Below, piece after piece: positions 1 to 11,100 of a stretch of DNA of 64,000 nucleotides. The stretch is taken from positions 1-64,000 of the forward strand of contig JBEAQU010000020.1 of assembly GCA_041163745.1 (NCBI GenBank). The letters run 5' to 3'. The stretch is from UBA6168 sp041163745 (GTDB taxonomy: Bacteria > Bacteroidota > Bacteroidia > Chitinophagales > Saprospiraceae). Below the pieces are notes generated by a model. The model was not told the origin of the DNA. It did not search any database and saw nothing but the letters and a program-made list of their open reading frames with translations. The position numbers and the translations under genes are program-made. How positions within the stretch are numbered: position 1 is the stretch's first letter; each line of letters begins with the position of its first letter.

Positions 1-1847
1 CCGGCAGGGTAGCGGGCCCTTTCGTTGAAGCGTTCGAATCCGGGAATGGAAAGTTCGATGAGGTTTCGGATGCGATCGTAGTCGTCCCGAAGAGAGTGCC
101 AGTCGACGGAGGATGGTGGCAGTGTGGCAGCGGCCAGTCTGCACACGATATCCACCTCACTGAGCAGGTGGGGAGACGGTGGAGCGAGGCGGCCGCGTGT
201 AGCATGGACGATACCCATCGAATTTTCCACGGTTTGGAATTGCGGGCCGGCGACCTGCCGATCTGTGTCCGTCCGGGCAAGACAAGGAAGGATCAAAGCC
301 GTACGCCCGGTGATGAGGTGGGACCGGTTGAGTTTGGTGGAAACATGGACTGTCAGGTTGCAGCGGCGGAGGGCGGAAGCGGTGAAGCGGGTATCGGGGG
401 TAGCGGACAGGAAGTTGCCTCCGAGGCCGAAGAAAACTTGGATCAAGCCGTCGGCCATAGCCTGGATGGCGCGGACGGTATTGTAACCATGTCGCCTGGG
501 TGGTTTGAAATCGAATACTTTTTCCAGGCGGTCAAGGAAGGCCGGCGGCGGGGCTTCCCAGATGCCCATGGTGCGGTCGCCCTGGACATTGCTATGGCCG
601 CGGACCGGGCAGGTGCCTGCGCCGGGTTTTCCGATACTGCCTTTGAGCAACAGGAGATTGACCAATTCGCGGATATTGCCGACGGCGTTCTTATGCTGGG
701 TCAGCCCCATGGCCCAGCAGATGATGATTTTCTTGCGTTCCCGTATCAAATCGGCTGCTTGTCTGACCTGTTCGAAGGGTACGCCGGCGAGTTGGGCGAG
801 ATCCATGGCGTCTTCTTGTCTCAGCGCCCCGATGAAATCATCGAAGCCGGTTGTTTTTTCCCGGATGAAAGGCAGGTCGAACACCGAGCCGGGGCGGGCG
901 TCCTCCGCTTCGAGCAGGAGGCGCATGATGGCTTTGAAGAGTGCGACGTCACCGTTGATACGGACCTGGAGAAACAGGTCGGAGATGTCCGTACCATGGC
1001 CGAGCAGACCGTTGACATGTTGTGGGTGCTTGAAACGGACCAGGGCGGCTTCCCGCAGGGGGTTGATACTGATGACGGCGGCTCCGTTTTTTTTGGCGGC
1101 CTCCAGAGCGGAGAGCATACGGGGGTGGTTGGTACCGGGATTTTGCCCGGCCACGATGATCAGGTCCGCCAGTTGGAAATCTTCCAACCGGACGCTGCCC
1201 TTGCCTATGCCCAGGGTTTCGGACAAACCGACGCCGCTGCTTTCGTGGCACATGTTGGAGCAATCCGGCAGGTTGTTTGTTCCGTACATCCGGGCAAAAA
1301 GCTGATAGAGGAAAGCTGCTTCGTTGCTCGTTCGTCCGCTGGTGTAGAACAGTGCTTTGTCGGGGTCCGGGCACGACTGCAGGGCGGCGGCGACCATACC
1401 GAAGGCCTCCTCCCAGGATACCGGTTCATAATGCGAGCGGTTTTCCCGGAGCACCATCGGCTGTGTGATACGCCCTGCCTTTCCCAGTTCGAAATCTGAC
1501 CAGAGGGAAAGGTCCGCCACACTATGTCTGCGAAAGAAAGCGGGGGTGACCTTTTTGCGGGTTGCTTCCCAGGCGACCGCTTTGACGCCATTTTCACAAA
1601 ACTCACCGATTGCGGACCGGTCCGTATCTGGATCTGGCCAGGCACAGCCTGGACAATCGATACCTCCCATCTGGTTGAGTCGGGACAAGGAACGGAAGCA
1701 GGTATGAAGGTTCATTTCCTGGGCTACATGAGACAAGGAGGAAACCAGGGCGGGCAGACCTGCCGCCGAGCGGGCGGGCGGGTCGACGGATATGTTTTCC
1801 TGTCTGACCGGCGGTAGGGCGGCGGGCAAATTTCTTTTGGTGGCCAT
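1..1847 (-). CDS. FdhF/YdeP-like molybdopterin oxidoreductase alpha subunit (partial)
   Basis: The reading frame is open from an ATG at 1847 to the window edge, about 615 codons; the family is usually around 750-770 residues, so the C-terminus lies outside. Residues 64-70 read DCPGCAW, followed by a PDP and an FCENG motif. This is the N-terminal signature of the formate-dehydrogenase-like alpha subunits related to E. coli YdeP. Near residue 190 comes a CSNMCHESSG block and then a GQNPGTNHPRM block, both typical of the molybdopterin-guanine-dinucleotide fold. The family has oxidoreductase folds but its physiological substrate is poorly established; E. coli YdeP is linked to acid resistance. 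It is divergently transcribed from the GMC oxidoreductase. The long plus-strand frame over 96-1499 is a shadow of this gene. Confidence 0.88.
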   Translation of the reverse strand, partial: MATKRNLPAALPPVRQENISVDPPARSAAGLPALVSSLSHVAQEMNLHTCFRSLSRLNQMGGIDCPGCAWPDPDTDRSAIGEFCENGVKAVAWEATRKKVTPAFFRRHSVADLSLWSDFELGKAGRITQPMVLRENRSHYEPVSWEEAFGMVAAALQSCPDPDKALFYTSGRTSNEAAFLYQLFARMYGTNNLPDCSNMCHESSGVGLSETLGIGKGSVRLEDFQLADLIIVAGQNPGTNHPRMLSALEAAKKNGAAVISINPLREAALVRFKHPQHVNGLLGHGTDISDLFLQVRINGDVALFKAIMRLLLEAEDARPGSVFDLPFIREKTTGFDDFIGALRQEDAMDLAQLAGVPFEQVRQAADLIRERKKIIICWAMGLTQHKNAVGNIRELVNLLLLKGSIGKPGAGTCPVRGHSNVQGDRTMGIWEAPPPAFLDRLEKVFDFKPPRRHGYNTVRAIQAMADGLIQVFFGLGGNFLSATPDTRFTASALRRCNLTVHVSTKLNRSHLITGRTALILPCLARTDTDRQVAGPQFQTVENSMGIVHATRGRLAPPSPHLLSEVDIVCRLAAATLPPSSVDWHSLRDDYDRIRNLIELSIPGFERFNERARYPA

Positions 1848-2014
1848 GCTGCGGTATTGAAGACTCGATTCGCTGCGGAGAATCCCGGGAAATGCATAAA
1901 AGTAGATGATTTCTTCGGGAAAAGCAAAGAGGTGTTTGATAAGGGCAATACCGGAACATTATGCTTATATTGCGGGCAAAATCAAAATATTCATTTCAAA
2001 ACAAGCATAAGGAT

Positions 2015-3766
2015 ATGGGTACTTTCCAAATCAAGAAGAGCGACACGGTCTACGATGCCATCGTCGTCGGATCGGGTGCCGGTGGTGGTATGACGGGATA
2101 TGTCCTGGCCAATGCAGGGTTCAAGGTGCTGATGCTGGAGGCCGGGCCTTATTACGATCCAAAATTCCACTCGCAGCAATTGTTTTGGTCTTACCAATCC
2201 CCGCGAAGGGGAGCCGGGTCCACCAGGGCGTTCGGGGAATTCGATGCGGCATACGGTGGATGGGAAATAGAAGGGGAGCCTTACACGACCAAGGCGGGTA
2301 CGCAGTTCGATTGGTTCCGTTCCCATATGTTGGGTGGCCGGACGAACCATTGGGGTCGTATTTCCCTGCGCTTCGGTCCGCATGATTTCAAAGGGAGGAG
2401 CTATGACGGAGTCGGGGACGACTGGCCGATCGGTTACGAGGATGTAAAGCCATATTACGACAAGATAGACCGGTTGCTTGGCATATACGGCACGGTGGAA
2501 GGGCTGGAGAACGAGCCGGACGGCATCTTTCTTCCTCCGCCCAAGCCGAAGCTGCACGAATTGTTTGTGGCGCGAGCCGCCAAGAAAGCCGGTGTTCCGG
2601 TCATTCCGGGGCGAGGGTCGGTGCTGACGGAAAAACTGCCCGGCAATGAGGACCGGCAGAAATGTTTTTATTGCGGACAATGCAACCGGGCCTGCCGGAT
2701 CTACGGGGATTTTTCCTCCTCCTCCTGTCTGGTCATCCCTGCGCAGAAATACACCCAGAACCTGGAGTTGGTCTGCAACGCCATGGTGCGGGAGGTGCTG
2801 ACGGATGAAGAGGGTCTGGCCAAGGGAGTGTCTTATGTCAACAAAGAGGACGGTTTGGAATATCAGGTCAAAGGGAAGGTGGTCGTGTTGGCGGCCAGCG
2901 CCTGTTCCTCGGCCCGGATCATGCTGAACTCCCGTTCCAACCGGCACCCCAACGGCATCGGCAACGGAAGCGACCTGGTCGGCAAGTACCTGCACGATTC
3001 CACCGGTGTCGCCTTGGGCGGCTTCCTGCCCGAGCTGTTGGACCGCAAGCGATACAACGAGGACGGTGTGGGCAGTGTCCACATCTATTCGCCCTGGTGG
3101 AAAGACAACCGGCGGGACAACCTGGATTTCCCGCGGGGCTACCATATCGAATACTGGGGTGGCTTCGACATGCCGGCCTATGGTTTCGGCTTCGGGATGC
3201 ATGGGCTGAACGGCCGGGTGCCGGACCGGAACGGCCAACAGAAGGAAGCGGGCGGATACGGGGCTTCCCTGAAAGATGACTACCGTCGTTTCTTCGGTAC
3301 GAACGTCGGGATGGCCGGCAGGGGTACCGGTCTCGCCCTCAAGGAGAATCATTGCGAAATCGATCCCAATGTCGTAGACAAATGGGGTATCCCTGTCTTG
3401 CGTTTCCACTACAAATGGACGGACGCCGAGGTACGCCAGGCCAAGCACATGCAGGAGACCTTCCAGGAGATCATGCACAACATGGGTGCGGAGATCACCT
3501 GGGGGCTGCACGGGCCGGAAAACAGCTACGGTTTGGAAGCCCCGGGCCGAATCATCCACGAGGTAGGCACGACCCGGATGGGCGACGACCCCCGTAATTC
3601 GGTGCTGAACAAATGGTGCCAGTCACATGAGGTGAAAAACCTCTTCGTCGCCGACGGCGGGCCGATAGTACAGCAGGGAGACAAGAACTGTACCTGGACC
3701 ATCCTGGCGCTGGCCATGCGGACCTCGGAATATATCGTCGAACAAAGCAAACGCAACAACATCTGA
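2015..3766 (+). CDS. GMC family FAD-dependent oxidoreductase
   Basis: The protein has 583 residues. A Rossmann FAD motif GSGAGG lies at residues 19-24, followed by LMLEAG. The C-terminal GMC domain carries HEVGTTRMG with the probable catalytic His at about 515. The flavoprotein oxidises an alcohol or sugar substrate; with the next gene it resembles the flavoprotein/small-subunit pair of gluconate 2-dehydrogenase-type enzymes, but the substrate cannot be read from sequence. Residues 217-227 contain four cysteines spaced C-x2-C-x2-C-x3-C, a possible metal or iron-sulfur site. I chose the ATG at 2015 because upstream in-frame starts (1961) lack homologous sequence and an AAGGAT stretch precedes it. 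The partner gene follows 42 bp downstream. Confidence 0.9.
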   Translation: MGTFQIKKSDTVYDAIVVGSGAGGGMTGYVLANAGFKVLMLEAGPYYDPKFHSQQLFWSYQSPRRGAGSTRAFGEFDAAYGGWEIEGEPYTTKAGTQFDWFRSHMLGGRTNHWGRISLRFGPHDFKGRSYDGVGDDWPIGYEDVKPYYDKIDRLLGIYGTVEGLENEPDGIFLPPPKPKLHELFVARAAKKAGVPVIPGRGSVLTEKLPGNEDRQKCFYCGQCNRACRIYGDFSSSSCLVIPAQKYTQNLELVCNAMVREVLTDEEGLAKGVSYVNKEDGLEYQVKGKVVVLAASACSSARIMLNSRSNRHPNGIGNGSDLVGKYLHDSTGVALGGFLPELLDRKRYNEDGVGSVHIYSPWWKDNRRDNLDFPRGYHIEYWGGFDMPAYGFGFGMHGLNGRVPDRNGQQKEAGGYGASLKDDYRRFFGTNVGMAGRGTGLALKENHCEIDPNVVDKWGIPVLRFHYKWTDAEVRQAKHMQETFQEIMHNMGAEITWGLHGPENSYGLEAPGRIIHEVGTTRMGDDPRNSVLNKWCQSHEVKNLFVADGGPIVQQGDKNCTWTILALAMRTSEYIVEQSKRNNI

Positions 3767-3808
3767 CGGATGCCTTTCCGGCGTTCCGGAACAATAAAAA
3801 TTCATCTT

Positions 3809-4447
3809 ATGAATCGAAGGAAATATCTGAAGTTCGTTGGTGTGGGCTCCGTCACGGCCAGTGTCATGTGGGAAGCCTGCCAACCGGAAGCCGAGCGGAA
3901 CGGAGTGGCCGACAACCTTCCGGAAGTCCTGGAGGCGGGACGCCAGGATTTTGAAATCGAACGTGACCGCCGATTGTTGGGCGAAACCTTCTTCACCGAG
4001 CATGAGTTGGCCACCATCGCCATCCTGGCAGACATCATCATCCCCCGTGACGATACGTCTGGCAGTGCCACGGAAGCAGGGGTGCCGGAATTCATCGAGT
4101 TCATCGTCAAGGACATCCCTTCCCACCAGGTTCCAATGCGGGGTGGCCTGCGCTGGTTGGACATGGAGAGCAGCCGCCGTTTCGAAAAGGCCTTCCGGGA
4201 TTGTACGGAAGCGCAGCGAATGGAGATTGTAGCGGATATCGCCTGGCCGAACAGGGTTAACCCGGGCATGGAACAGGGGGTGGCCTTCTTCAACCGGATG
4301 CGGGACCTCACCGCCACCGGTTTCTTCACCTCCGAAATGGGTATCGCCGACATCGGCTACCAAGGCAACCAACCGAACGAGTGGGCAGGGGTGCCGGAGG
4401 ATGTCTTCCGGCAATACGGTTTCGACAGCAATGACATCATCCGCTGA
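3809..4447 (+). CDS. Gluconate 2-dehydrogenase subunit 3 family protein
   Basis: The protein has 212 residues. The N-terminus begins MNRRKYLKF, a twin-arginine-like motif, and a Cys follows at about residue 24, so it is probably exported by Tat and perhaps lipid-anchored. The core FFTEHELATIAILADIIIP is the hallmark of the gluconate 2-dehydrogenase subunit 3 family, with a conserved acidic/DD segment and a FFTSEMG block near the C-terminus. These small subunits accompany GMC flavoproteins and are thought to help export or stabilise them. It lies 42 bp downstream of the GMC gene, so the two are probably co-transcribed. The start at 3809 was chosen over 3770 because it places the Tat motif at the N-terminus. 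Confidence 0.88.
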   Translation: MNRRKYLKFVGVGSVTASVMWEACQPEAERNGVADNLPEVLEAGRQDFEIERDRRLLGETFFTEHELATIAILADIIIPRDDTSGSATEAGVPEFIEFIVKDIPSHQVPMRGGLRWLDMESSRRFEKAFRDCTEAQRMEIVADIAWPNRVNPGMEQGVAFFNRMRDLTATGFFTSEMGIADIGYQGNQPNEWAGVPEDVFRQYGFDSNDIIR

Positions 4448-4537
4448 CCGCTGACCGGTGGTGGCTGTCACCGGGTGCGAACTTGTCGGGCACCTGCATT
4501 ATGATGCCGAACACAGCCGCCACCGCCAATACTTTCC

Positions 4538-4580
4538 GGTGAAGGCCCTCGGCCGCTTCTTCGGCGGGAGGGCCTTCGCC
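4538..4580 (+). terminator. Inverted repeat, probable terminator of the GMC operon
   Basis: Arms 4538-4550 and 4568-4580 pair over 13 bp (one G-T pair) around a 17-base loop, 90 bp after the stop of the subunit-3 gene. There is no T tract directly after it, so factor-independent termination is uncertain. Confidence 0.5.
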
Positions 4581-4825
4581 GTGCCGGTCACCGTGCCGCC
4601 TCGGTGGAATAAATTTGTTGGCAACACTTTGTTTTCATCCTTCCGGAGTTCCGTAATAGCTTCATTTGCTGGTCCTCCTGTCACTTTCCCAAGCGCTGCC
4701 GCCAAGATTGGCCTTACGACAACATCTTCGGATTGAATTTTGGCATGATATTTAAATTGCACATCCTTTTAATATGTCATGGCAAGGGTTGGCAAAAAAA
4801 CACGATCGTATATAACAATAATTAC

Positions 4826-4833
4826 TAACTTTA
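4826..4833 (+). promoter_or_regulatory. Candidate Bacteroidota -7 box for T9SS locus 1
   Basis: TAACTTTA resembles the TAnnTTTG consensus of the Bacteroidota primary sigma factor and lies in the only strongly AT-rich part of the gap. No clear TTG -33 element is seen at the expected spacing, and the leader to the start codon would be about 340 bases. Confidence 0.3.
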
Positions 4834-5174
4834 GCCCGATTTTGGAATTTTGTGTTCAATTTTGATTAAGAATATGGTTCCATGGTCATGGTCCCATGAA
4901 AGAAGTCCTATGAAGCCGATTACCACGCCGTTTCCCATTCCGGTCGGGAAAAAAATCCCGTGCCAGGATGAGACTGCGGATACCCACCTTGCTTACACAC
5001 GACAAATTTCAGCAGCAACCAGCGGAGCGGACACCTCACCATCCTCGCGGGTGTTCGGATGCCGCGGCAGAAAACATTCGTGATGTCGGTTGCCTGACGC
5101 TGTTCGGTCGGATTGGTTTCTCGCTCTTCTTCGGTCCCTGACATATTGCACAACATCCGGAAAAAAACTGAGGT

Positions 5175-8100
5175 ATGATAAACCGATTACTCCTCCCCCG
5201 GCCTTCGCGGTATTTCGTTGCGTTGAGCCTTTTCTTGTGGAACGTCAGTTTGCAGGCTCAATCTCCTTGCGAAGGAGCCATCAACCAAATTGCAGATCCC
5301 TTCTGTCCGGGCGGATTCCGGCAGGAAAGCACGGGTGATTTCTTCACCCTCCGATACTGCGGCACGGACACGTTCTTCGTCGGAAACGCCAATTGTTTTG
5401 TCAACCTACTGGTTCCCGGGGCATCCTTGAACATCAACCCGGTGCCGGCGACAACCAATTACAACGCCATGTTGACCGGTTTCATGACCGGCGACCCCAT
5501 CCCGGCGGGGCAGGAGGTCACCATGGTATACGTGGTGTCAAACGGCACCTCCGCCACGACGGACACCCTGTGTTTCCAACTCGTTTTCGTCGATACCATC
5601 GCCCCTACCATCACCGCCACGCTGTCGGACGCTACGGTCGCCTGCGACGTGGCCGACTACATCGGCTGGGCGGATGCGCACAAGGCCAACCTGTTGGGAA
5701 CGAGCACGGACAATTGCGCGGTGGATTCGGTGTATTACAGCCCGGCGACCTTCACCGACAACTGCGGCACCCAAACGACGACCTTCTTCGTGGCGGATGT
5801 CTGGGGGAATGTCAGCACCACGACCGCCACCTACACCACCACGGACAATACCATACCGGTTTTCGCCGGTCTTCCGCCTGCGCCCGCCCTTTTCCTGGCC
5901 TGTGACGCCACCATCCCGCCGCCGGCGGCCGTCACGGCGACGGATAATTGTGACGGCGTCATTGTGCCGGTGCTTACCCAAAACAGTTCCCAAACGAACG
6001 ACGGTACCTGTACAGACGCTTCCTACACCATCACCCGGCGATGGATTGCAACGGATGTCTGCAGCAACGCCGACACGTTCACGCAGATCATCAACATCGA
6101 GGACCTCACCCCGCCGAGCTTCGACATTCCGGCCGACACCGTCATCAACTGCAACCAGAATACGGACACCACCGCCCTCGGGGGCATTACGAACATCGTG
6201 GACAACTGCGGCTCGGTCAATACGGTCCAGTTCTCCGAAAACATCATCCCGGGCGCCTGCCCGCAGGAGCGGACCATCCAACGGACATGGACGGTCCTGG
6301 ATGCCTGCCTGAACCAATTCGGCCAGACTCAAATCATCACGGTGCAGGACACCACCGCCCCCACGGCTGTTTTCCCGCCGGACACAACCCTGAATTGCTT
6401 GTCCCAAGCCGCCACTCCCCTGACAGCGGGTGCACCGACCAATTTGTCGGACAACTGTGACGGCAGCCCCAGCGCGAGTCATTCCGATATCCAGACGACG
6501 CTGGTGCTCGACTGCGAATACACCATCCAGCGGACCTGGACGATCACGGACGACTGCGGCAACGTATCCCCCCCATACGTACAGACCATCACCGTCAAGG
6601 ACACCGTGGCACCGGTCATCGGCAATACGGCGGCAAACCTGACCGTCGCCTGCGATGACGCCGTCGATATCGACAGCCTTTTCAACGCCTGGGTGGCAAG
6701 TCGCGCAAGCGCCACCGCAACGGACAATTGCGTCAACCAGGCCGCTCTTATATGGACGGCCAACAACAGTGGCACCGCCGATCCGGCCGTCCTGCCGGCC
6801 CCGATGTGCACACCGGGCGTACCGGGCATCTACCGTCGGCAGACGGTAGACTTCATTGTGGCGGACAGATGTGGCAACACCGCCGTCACCACCGCGACCT
6901 TCACGGTCCGCGACGACGTGGCGCCGGTTATCTCCCAGGTGCCTTCCGATGACACCATCCCGACGGATCCCGGTGTTTGCGAAGCTTTTGTCATGTTACC
7001 CCTGCCCATGGTGACGGAGGAATGTGGCAATTCCAGTTTCACTGTCAACCTGTTTGATTCGCAAGTCCTGACAGCACCGCCCGGCGATCCCATCGAGACG
7101 CCGGTGGATGATATGGTCATCAGCCTGTTCGTGCAGGGGCCTCCGGTCACCGCCAGCGGCACCGGAACACTGACCATCAGCCTGCTCAATGTCGATGCGG
7201 AATCCCCTACCGAGTTTTTCCTTGCGTATGGGGAAGACGGCACCCTGCTTGGACAGGTCGCCCATACTCCTGTACAGTGCGGAGACACCACGACCACGTT
7301 CTCTGTGGATACGGACCTGCTCAACGATTGGGCTTACGATGGTGTCATCCAACTGGTGTTGAAACCCAACATACCGGCCAACCTGCCGGGCCGTTTTTCG
7401 GTGAATCCGATCTGCCCCGGAGGCATGGTCTCTACGGCCTTGGAATACCCGGCCGTACAGCCTGACCATCTCAAGTTCGAATATCGGATCAACGACGGAC
7501 CGCGAATTCCGGTCTCCCCGGTGGCCCCCGTCGCGGAAGTCCTTCCGAAAGGAGAGAATACCATCCGGTATTATTTCTCCGATTGCGCAGGGAACCAGGA
7601 CAGCTGCGCCTACTCCATCCTGGTTGAAGACATGGAAGCACCCCAGATCCTTTGCCCGCCCAGTTCTGTCATCGCCTTGGGCATCGATGAGTGTGAGACG
7701 GACGTGACGGTGCCGTTGTTCTCGAGCGTGTCGGACAATTGCGGGGTGACGACCCCCACCACCCAACAGCAACCGGCAGACTCCATGTCCGCGCTCATCA
7801 CCTATGCTTACAACCCCAACCTGAACGACTATGTAGCCAATGACAAAGTGTTCGTATTTTCCGGCTTGCAGGGCGACGCCACCCCCGGTGGCGTGCAATT
7901 GGTCATCGAGCTCCAGGCGGACGTCGAATCCGTCAACGAGTATTTTGAAATCTATGACAACGACAACAATCTGCTGGGTACCACCCAGACCAATGTGGTC
8001 GTTCCGGGAGACTGCGACAATCCTGCCCGGGCGGTGTTCAGCATCCCGGCCAATGTCTTCAACGATTGGGCCTCCGCCGGGGATATCCAGGTGACGGCCC

Positions 8101-11100
8101 GTTCATTCATGAACTACCCCATCCCCCCGGCGGGTCCGGGATGGGGTATCAATCCCTGCGATCCGGCCATGGTCATGGCGGACGGGGATTCGGACGGCAG
8201 CTACATCTATGCCACCTTCGTCTATGAAAGTGTGGAACCCCTCTTCTACGCCTCCGGCGCCACCAGCATAGACACCGTGAGCCTGACCCCGCCGCTGGAC
8301 GCCCCCACCTACACGCTGAACCAAGGGGTGACCACCTTTACGTACGAGGTGACGGACCTGGAGGGTAACACGGGTACCTGTTCCTTCGACATCGACGTGC
8401 AGGATGTGACCCCGCCGGTCGCTCTCTGCGGACCAACCTTTGTGGACATAAATCCTTCCGGCATCGTGGTGGATACCCTGGAGCCGGCGGACATAGACCT
8501 CGGCAGTTATGACAATTGCCCGAATTTCACCATGGAGGTCATACCGAACATCATCAACTGCAATACGGCCTCATTCAATCCGGTCACTGTGCAACTGGTG
8601 GTGACCGATGCGGCCGGCAACATCTCCACCTGCAACACCTTCGTCAACGTCACGGTTACGCCGCCGGCCCCGACCGTGACCAGCGACTGCGGCAGCAGTA
8701 CCCTGCAGCTCAATGCCAATGCGCCGGTGGTGCCGGGCAGCGGTACCACCCCCTATCAATACACTTGGTTTGACCCGACCGGGCTGTCCTTCGCCTACAC
8801 GAGCAACCCGGTCATCCAGGATGCCAACCTCAGCGACGTCGGATTCTACAATGTGGTGATCGAAGGCCTCACCGGGTGCTCCTCCGTCGGGGTCGTTCAG
8901 GTGACCTGCGACCTGCTTCCGCTGGCGAAGCCCGGAATAAGCGCACTGGAAAGCGCCGTCTGTTCCGCGGAGCAAATCAAACTGTCCACCACCAGCGTAT
9001 GTGGTACGACAGTTCAATACAAGTGGTATACCGGTGGCGGAGACCTGGTCGGCACCACCACGGCACCCTCCCTCACGCTCGCCGCACCGGCTGCCGGCAC
9101 TTACGAATATTATGTGGTCGTCGAACGCAACAGTTGTGATTCCGATCCTTCCGATCCGGTGTCCGTGACCGTTTTCACAACGCCCGTCGCCACACCGACG
9201 GTCAGCAACACCGTCCTGTGCGAAGGACAAACCATACAGCTGTACTCCCTGAACAACCTTCCGGGTTCGAGCTGCACCTGGACGGGACCCTGCGGATATG
9301 TTTCGAACAATTGCAGCCCCGCCCCCATCACCGACATCACGACCTGCAACAGCGGCAATTACGAACTGACGGTCAGCAAGGGTGTGTGTGTCTCGGAGCC
9401 GGCCACCCTCATGGTCACGGTGGTGCCGAAGCCCGAGACCCCGCAGGTCACCAACTCCACCTCCGCCGTCAATCCGGCCTGTGTGGGAGACTCCGTCATC
9501 TTGTCTTGCAATGCCATAACGGGGGCCACCAACTATGTTTGGAACAGCCCGGCCTTCACCAGCTTCACCACCACCGCACCTGTCCTGGTCATCCCGAATG
9601 CCGACCTGGACCTGCATGCGGGCAACTGGTCAGTCAAGGCGGTCGGCAACCCATGCGAATCCGATAATTCCCTGCCGACCACCGTGCATGTCAGTCCCTT
9701 GCCGGAAGCGGTTACCTTGGCGGCGACCCCCGCTCAGCTGTGCGAAGGGCAATCCGTCCAATTGTCCGCTTCCTCCTCCCTTACGGGCGGCACCTACCAA
9801 TGGCAGTACCCCAACGGGCAGACTGTTGTCTTGCAGAATCCGGCCATCGGAAGCGTCGACGCCACCTATGACGGAACCTACACCTTGACCGTCAGCAGCC
9901 AGTTCAACTGTTCCGTCCAGGCGACACTGGACTTGGATGTCATCGACCGGGTGGATATCACCGGTATCAGCAGCGATGTGCCGACTTGCGCCACCGGTCC
10001 CGTCAACGTGCAGATGGTGGCGACCTTGTTCCCACCGGACGACGGCAGCTATCAGTATACCTGGACAGGTCCTGGATTTGCTTCGACCGGGTCCGCTGCA
10101 ACCATACCCAATGCGACCTTCTCGAACAGCGGTGCCTATACCTTGGTGGTTACCAACACAGCGGGTTGCAGCTCGTTGCCGGCGACACTGAACATCGCCG
10201 TCCCGCAGATCATCCCTACCCCGCAGACACCGGTACCGGACCTGCAGGGGCCCCTTTGCGAAGGAGATGACATCACGCTCACCACCAATGCGTATCCCGG
10301 AGGGGCTTCCTACATTTGGACCACCACGGCAGCGGGCGGGAACACCTTTGTCACCTCCACGCCTTCCTTGACGCTGGACGACCTTACGGTGGCTGACGCC
10401 GGCAATTATAGTGTGGAATATATCGTGGCGGATTGTCCTTCCTCCACTTCCGGTACCTATACCCTGGTGGTGAATCCGAAACCGGTCGCCTTGCCGGTCA
10501 GCAACAATCCGGTCTGCGAGGGGGAGACCATCCAGTTCGGCATGAACTGCACGACCGGTGCGACGTATGAGTGGAGCGGACCTTCCGCATTCTCAGCGAC
10601 CGTTTGCAACCCAATCATTGCCAATGCTTCCGCCGCACTGCACGCCGGCACCTATGTCGCTCGTATCAGGGTCAACGGCTGTTGGTCTGACCCGGTGGCG
10701 GAGAACGTCATCGTCAAGCCCAAACCGAGTGTGCCGGTGGCTGTCAACCAGGGTCCTTACTGCTCCGATACCGACGTGGTGTTGCTCTCGGTCACCAACA
10801 CCTCCGCCACGCCGAACGCCACCTATACCTGGTTCGATACCAACGGGGAGCCTGTCGGCAGTGCCGGTCCGATGCTGAATTTCCCGCTGTCCGACCCGAC
10901 CCAATTCGGTGACGGCAATGTGGAATTCTATGTGGTGGCAACGCTCAGTGGCTGTAGCTCTTCCGCTTCCGTTCCGACGCAGGTCGTCCTCAATACCATC
11001 CCTGCCAACCTACCCGATGCGGGTGCGGACATGACGGTCTGCCAAGGTGCGCAGATCCAGCTGGGGGCGACTGCCCCGAGCGTCGGTACGGGCCTGTGGA

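Larger units (their letters stand above)
4448..5174. other. Long intergenic region, no convincing gene
   Basis: This 727-bp gap separates the GMC pair from the first giant T9SS protein. It holds a strong inverted repeat at 4538-4580, an AT-rich block at about 4740-4880 that probably includes the promoter of the downstream operon, and a leader of over 300 bases. Short frames on both strands (for example minus 4499-4762) show no recognisable domain and no codon bias like their neighbours. Confidence 0.6.

Noticed and set aside
31..46. GTTCGAATCC-like string resembling a tRNA T-arm
   Set aside because: It lies inside the oxidoreductase coding frame; no acceptor stem, anticodon arm or D-arm can be formed around it.
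96..1499. Plus-strand frame of 467 codons
   Set aside because: Complement of the molybdopterin oxidoreductase, whose DCPGCAW and CSNMCHESSG motifs are in the minus frame.
4499..4762. 87-codon minus-strand frame in the gap before T9SS locus 1
   Set aside because: It spans the inverted repeat at 4538-4580, has no recognised domain and no promoter-like sequence at its start.
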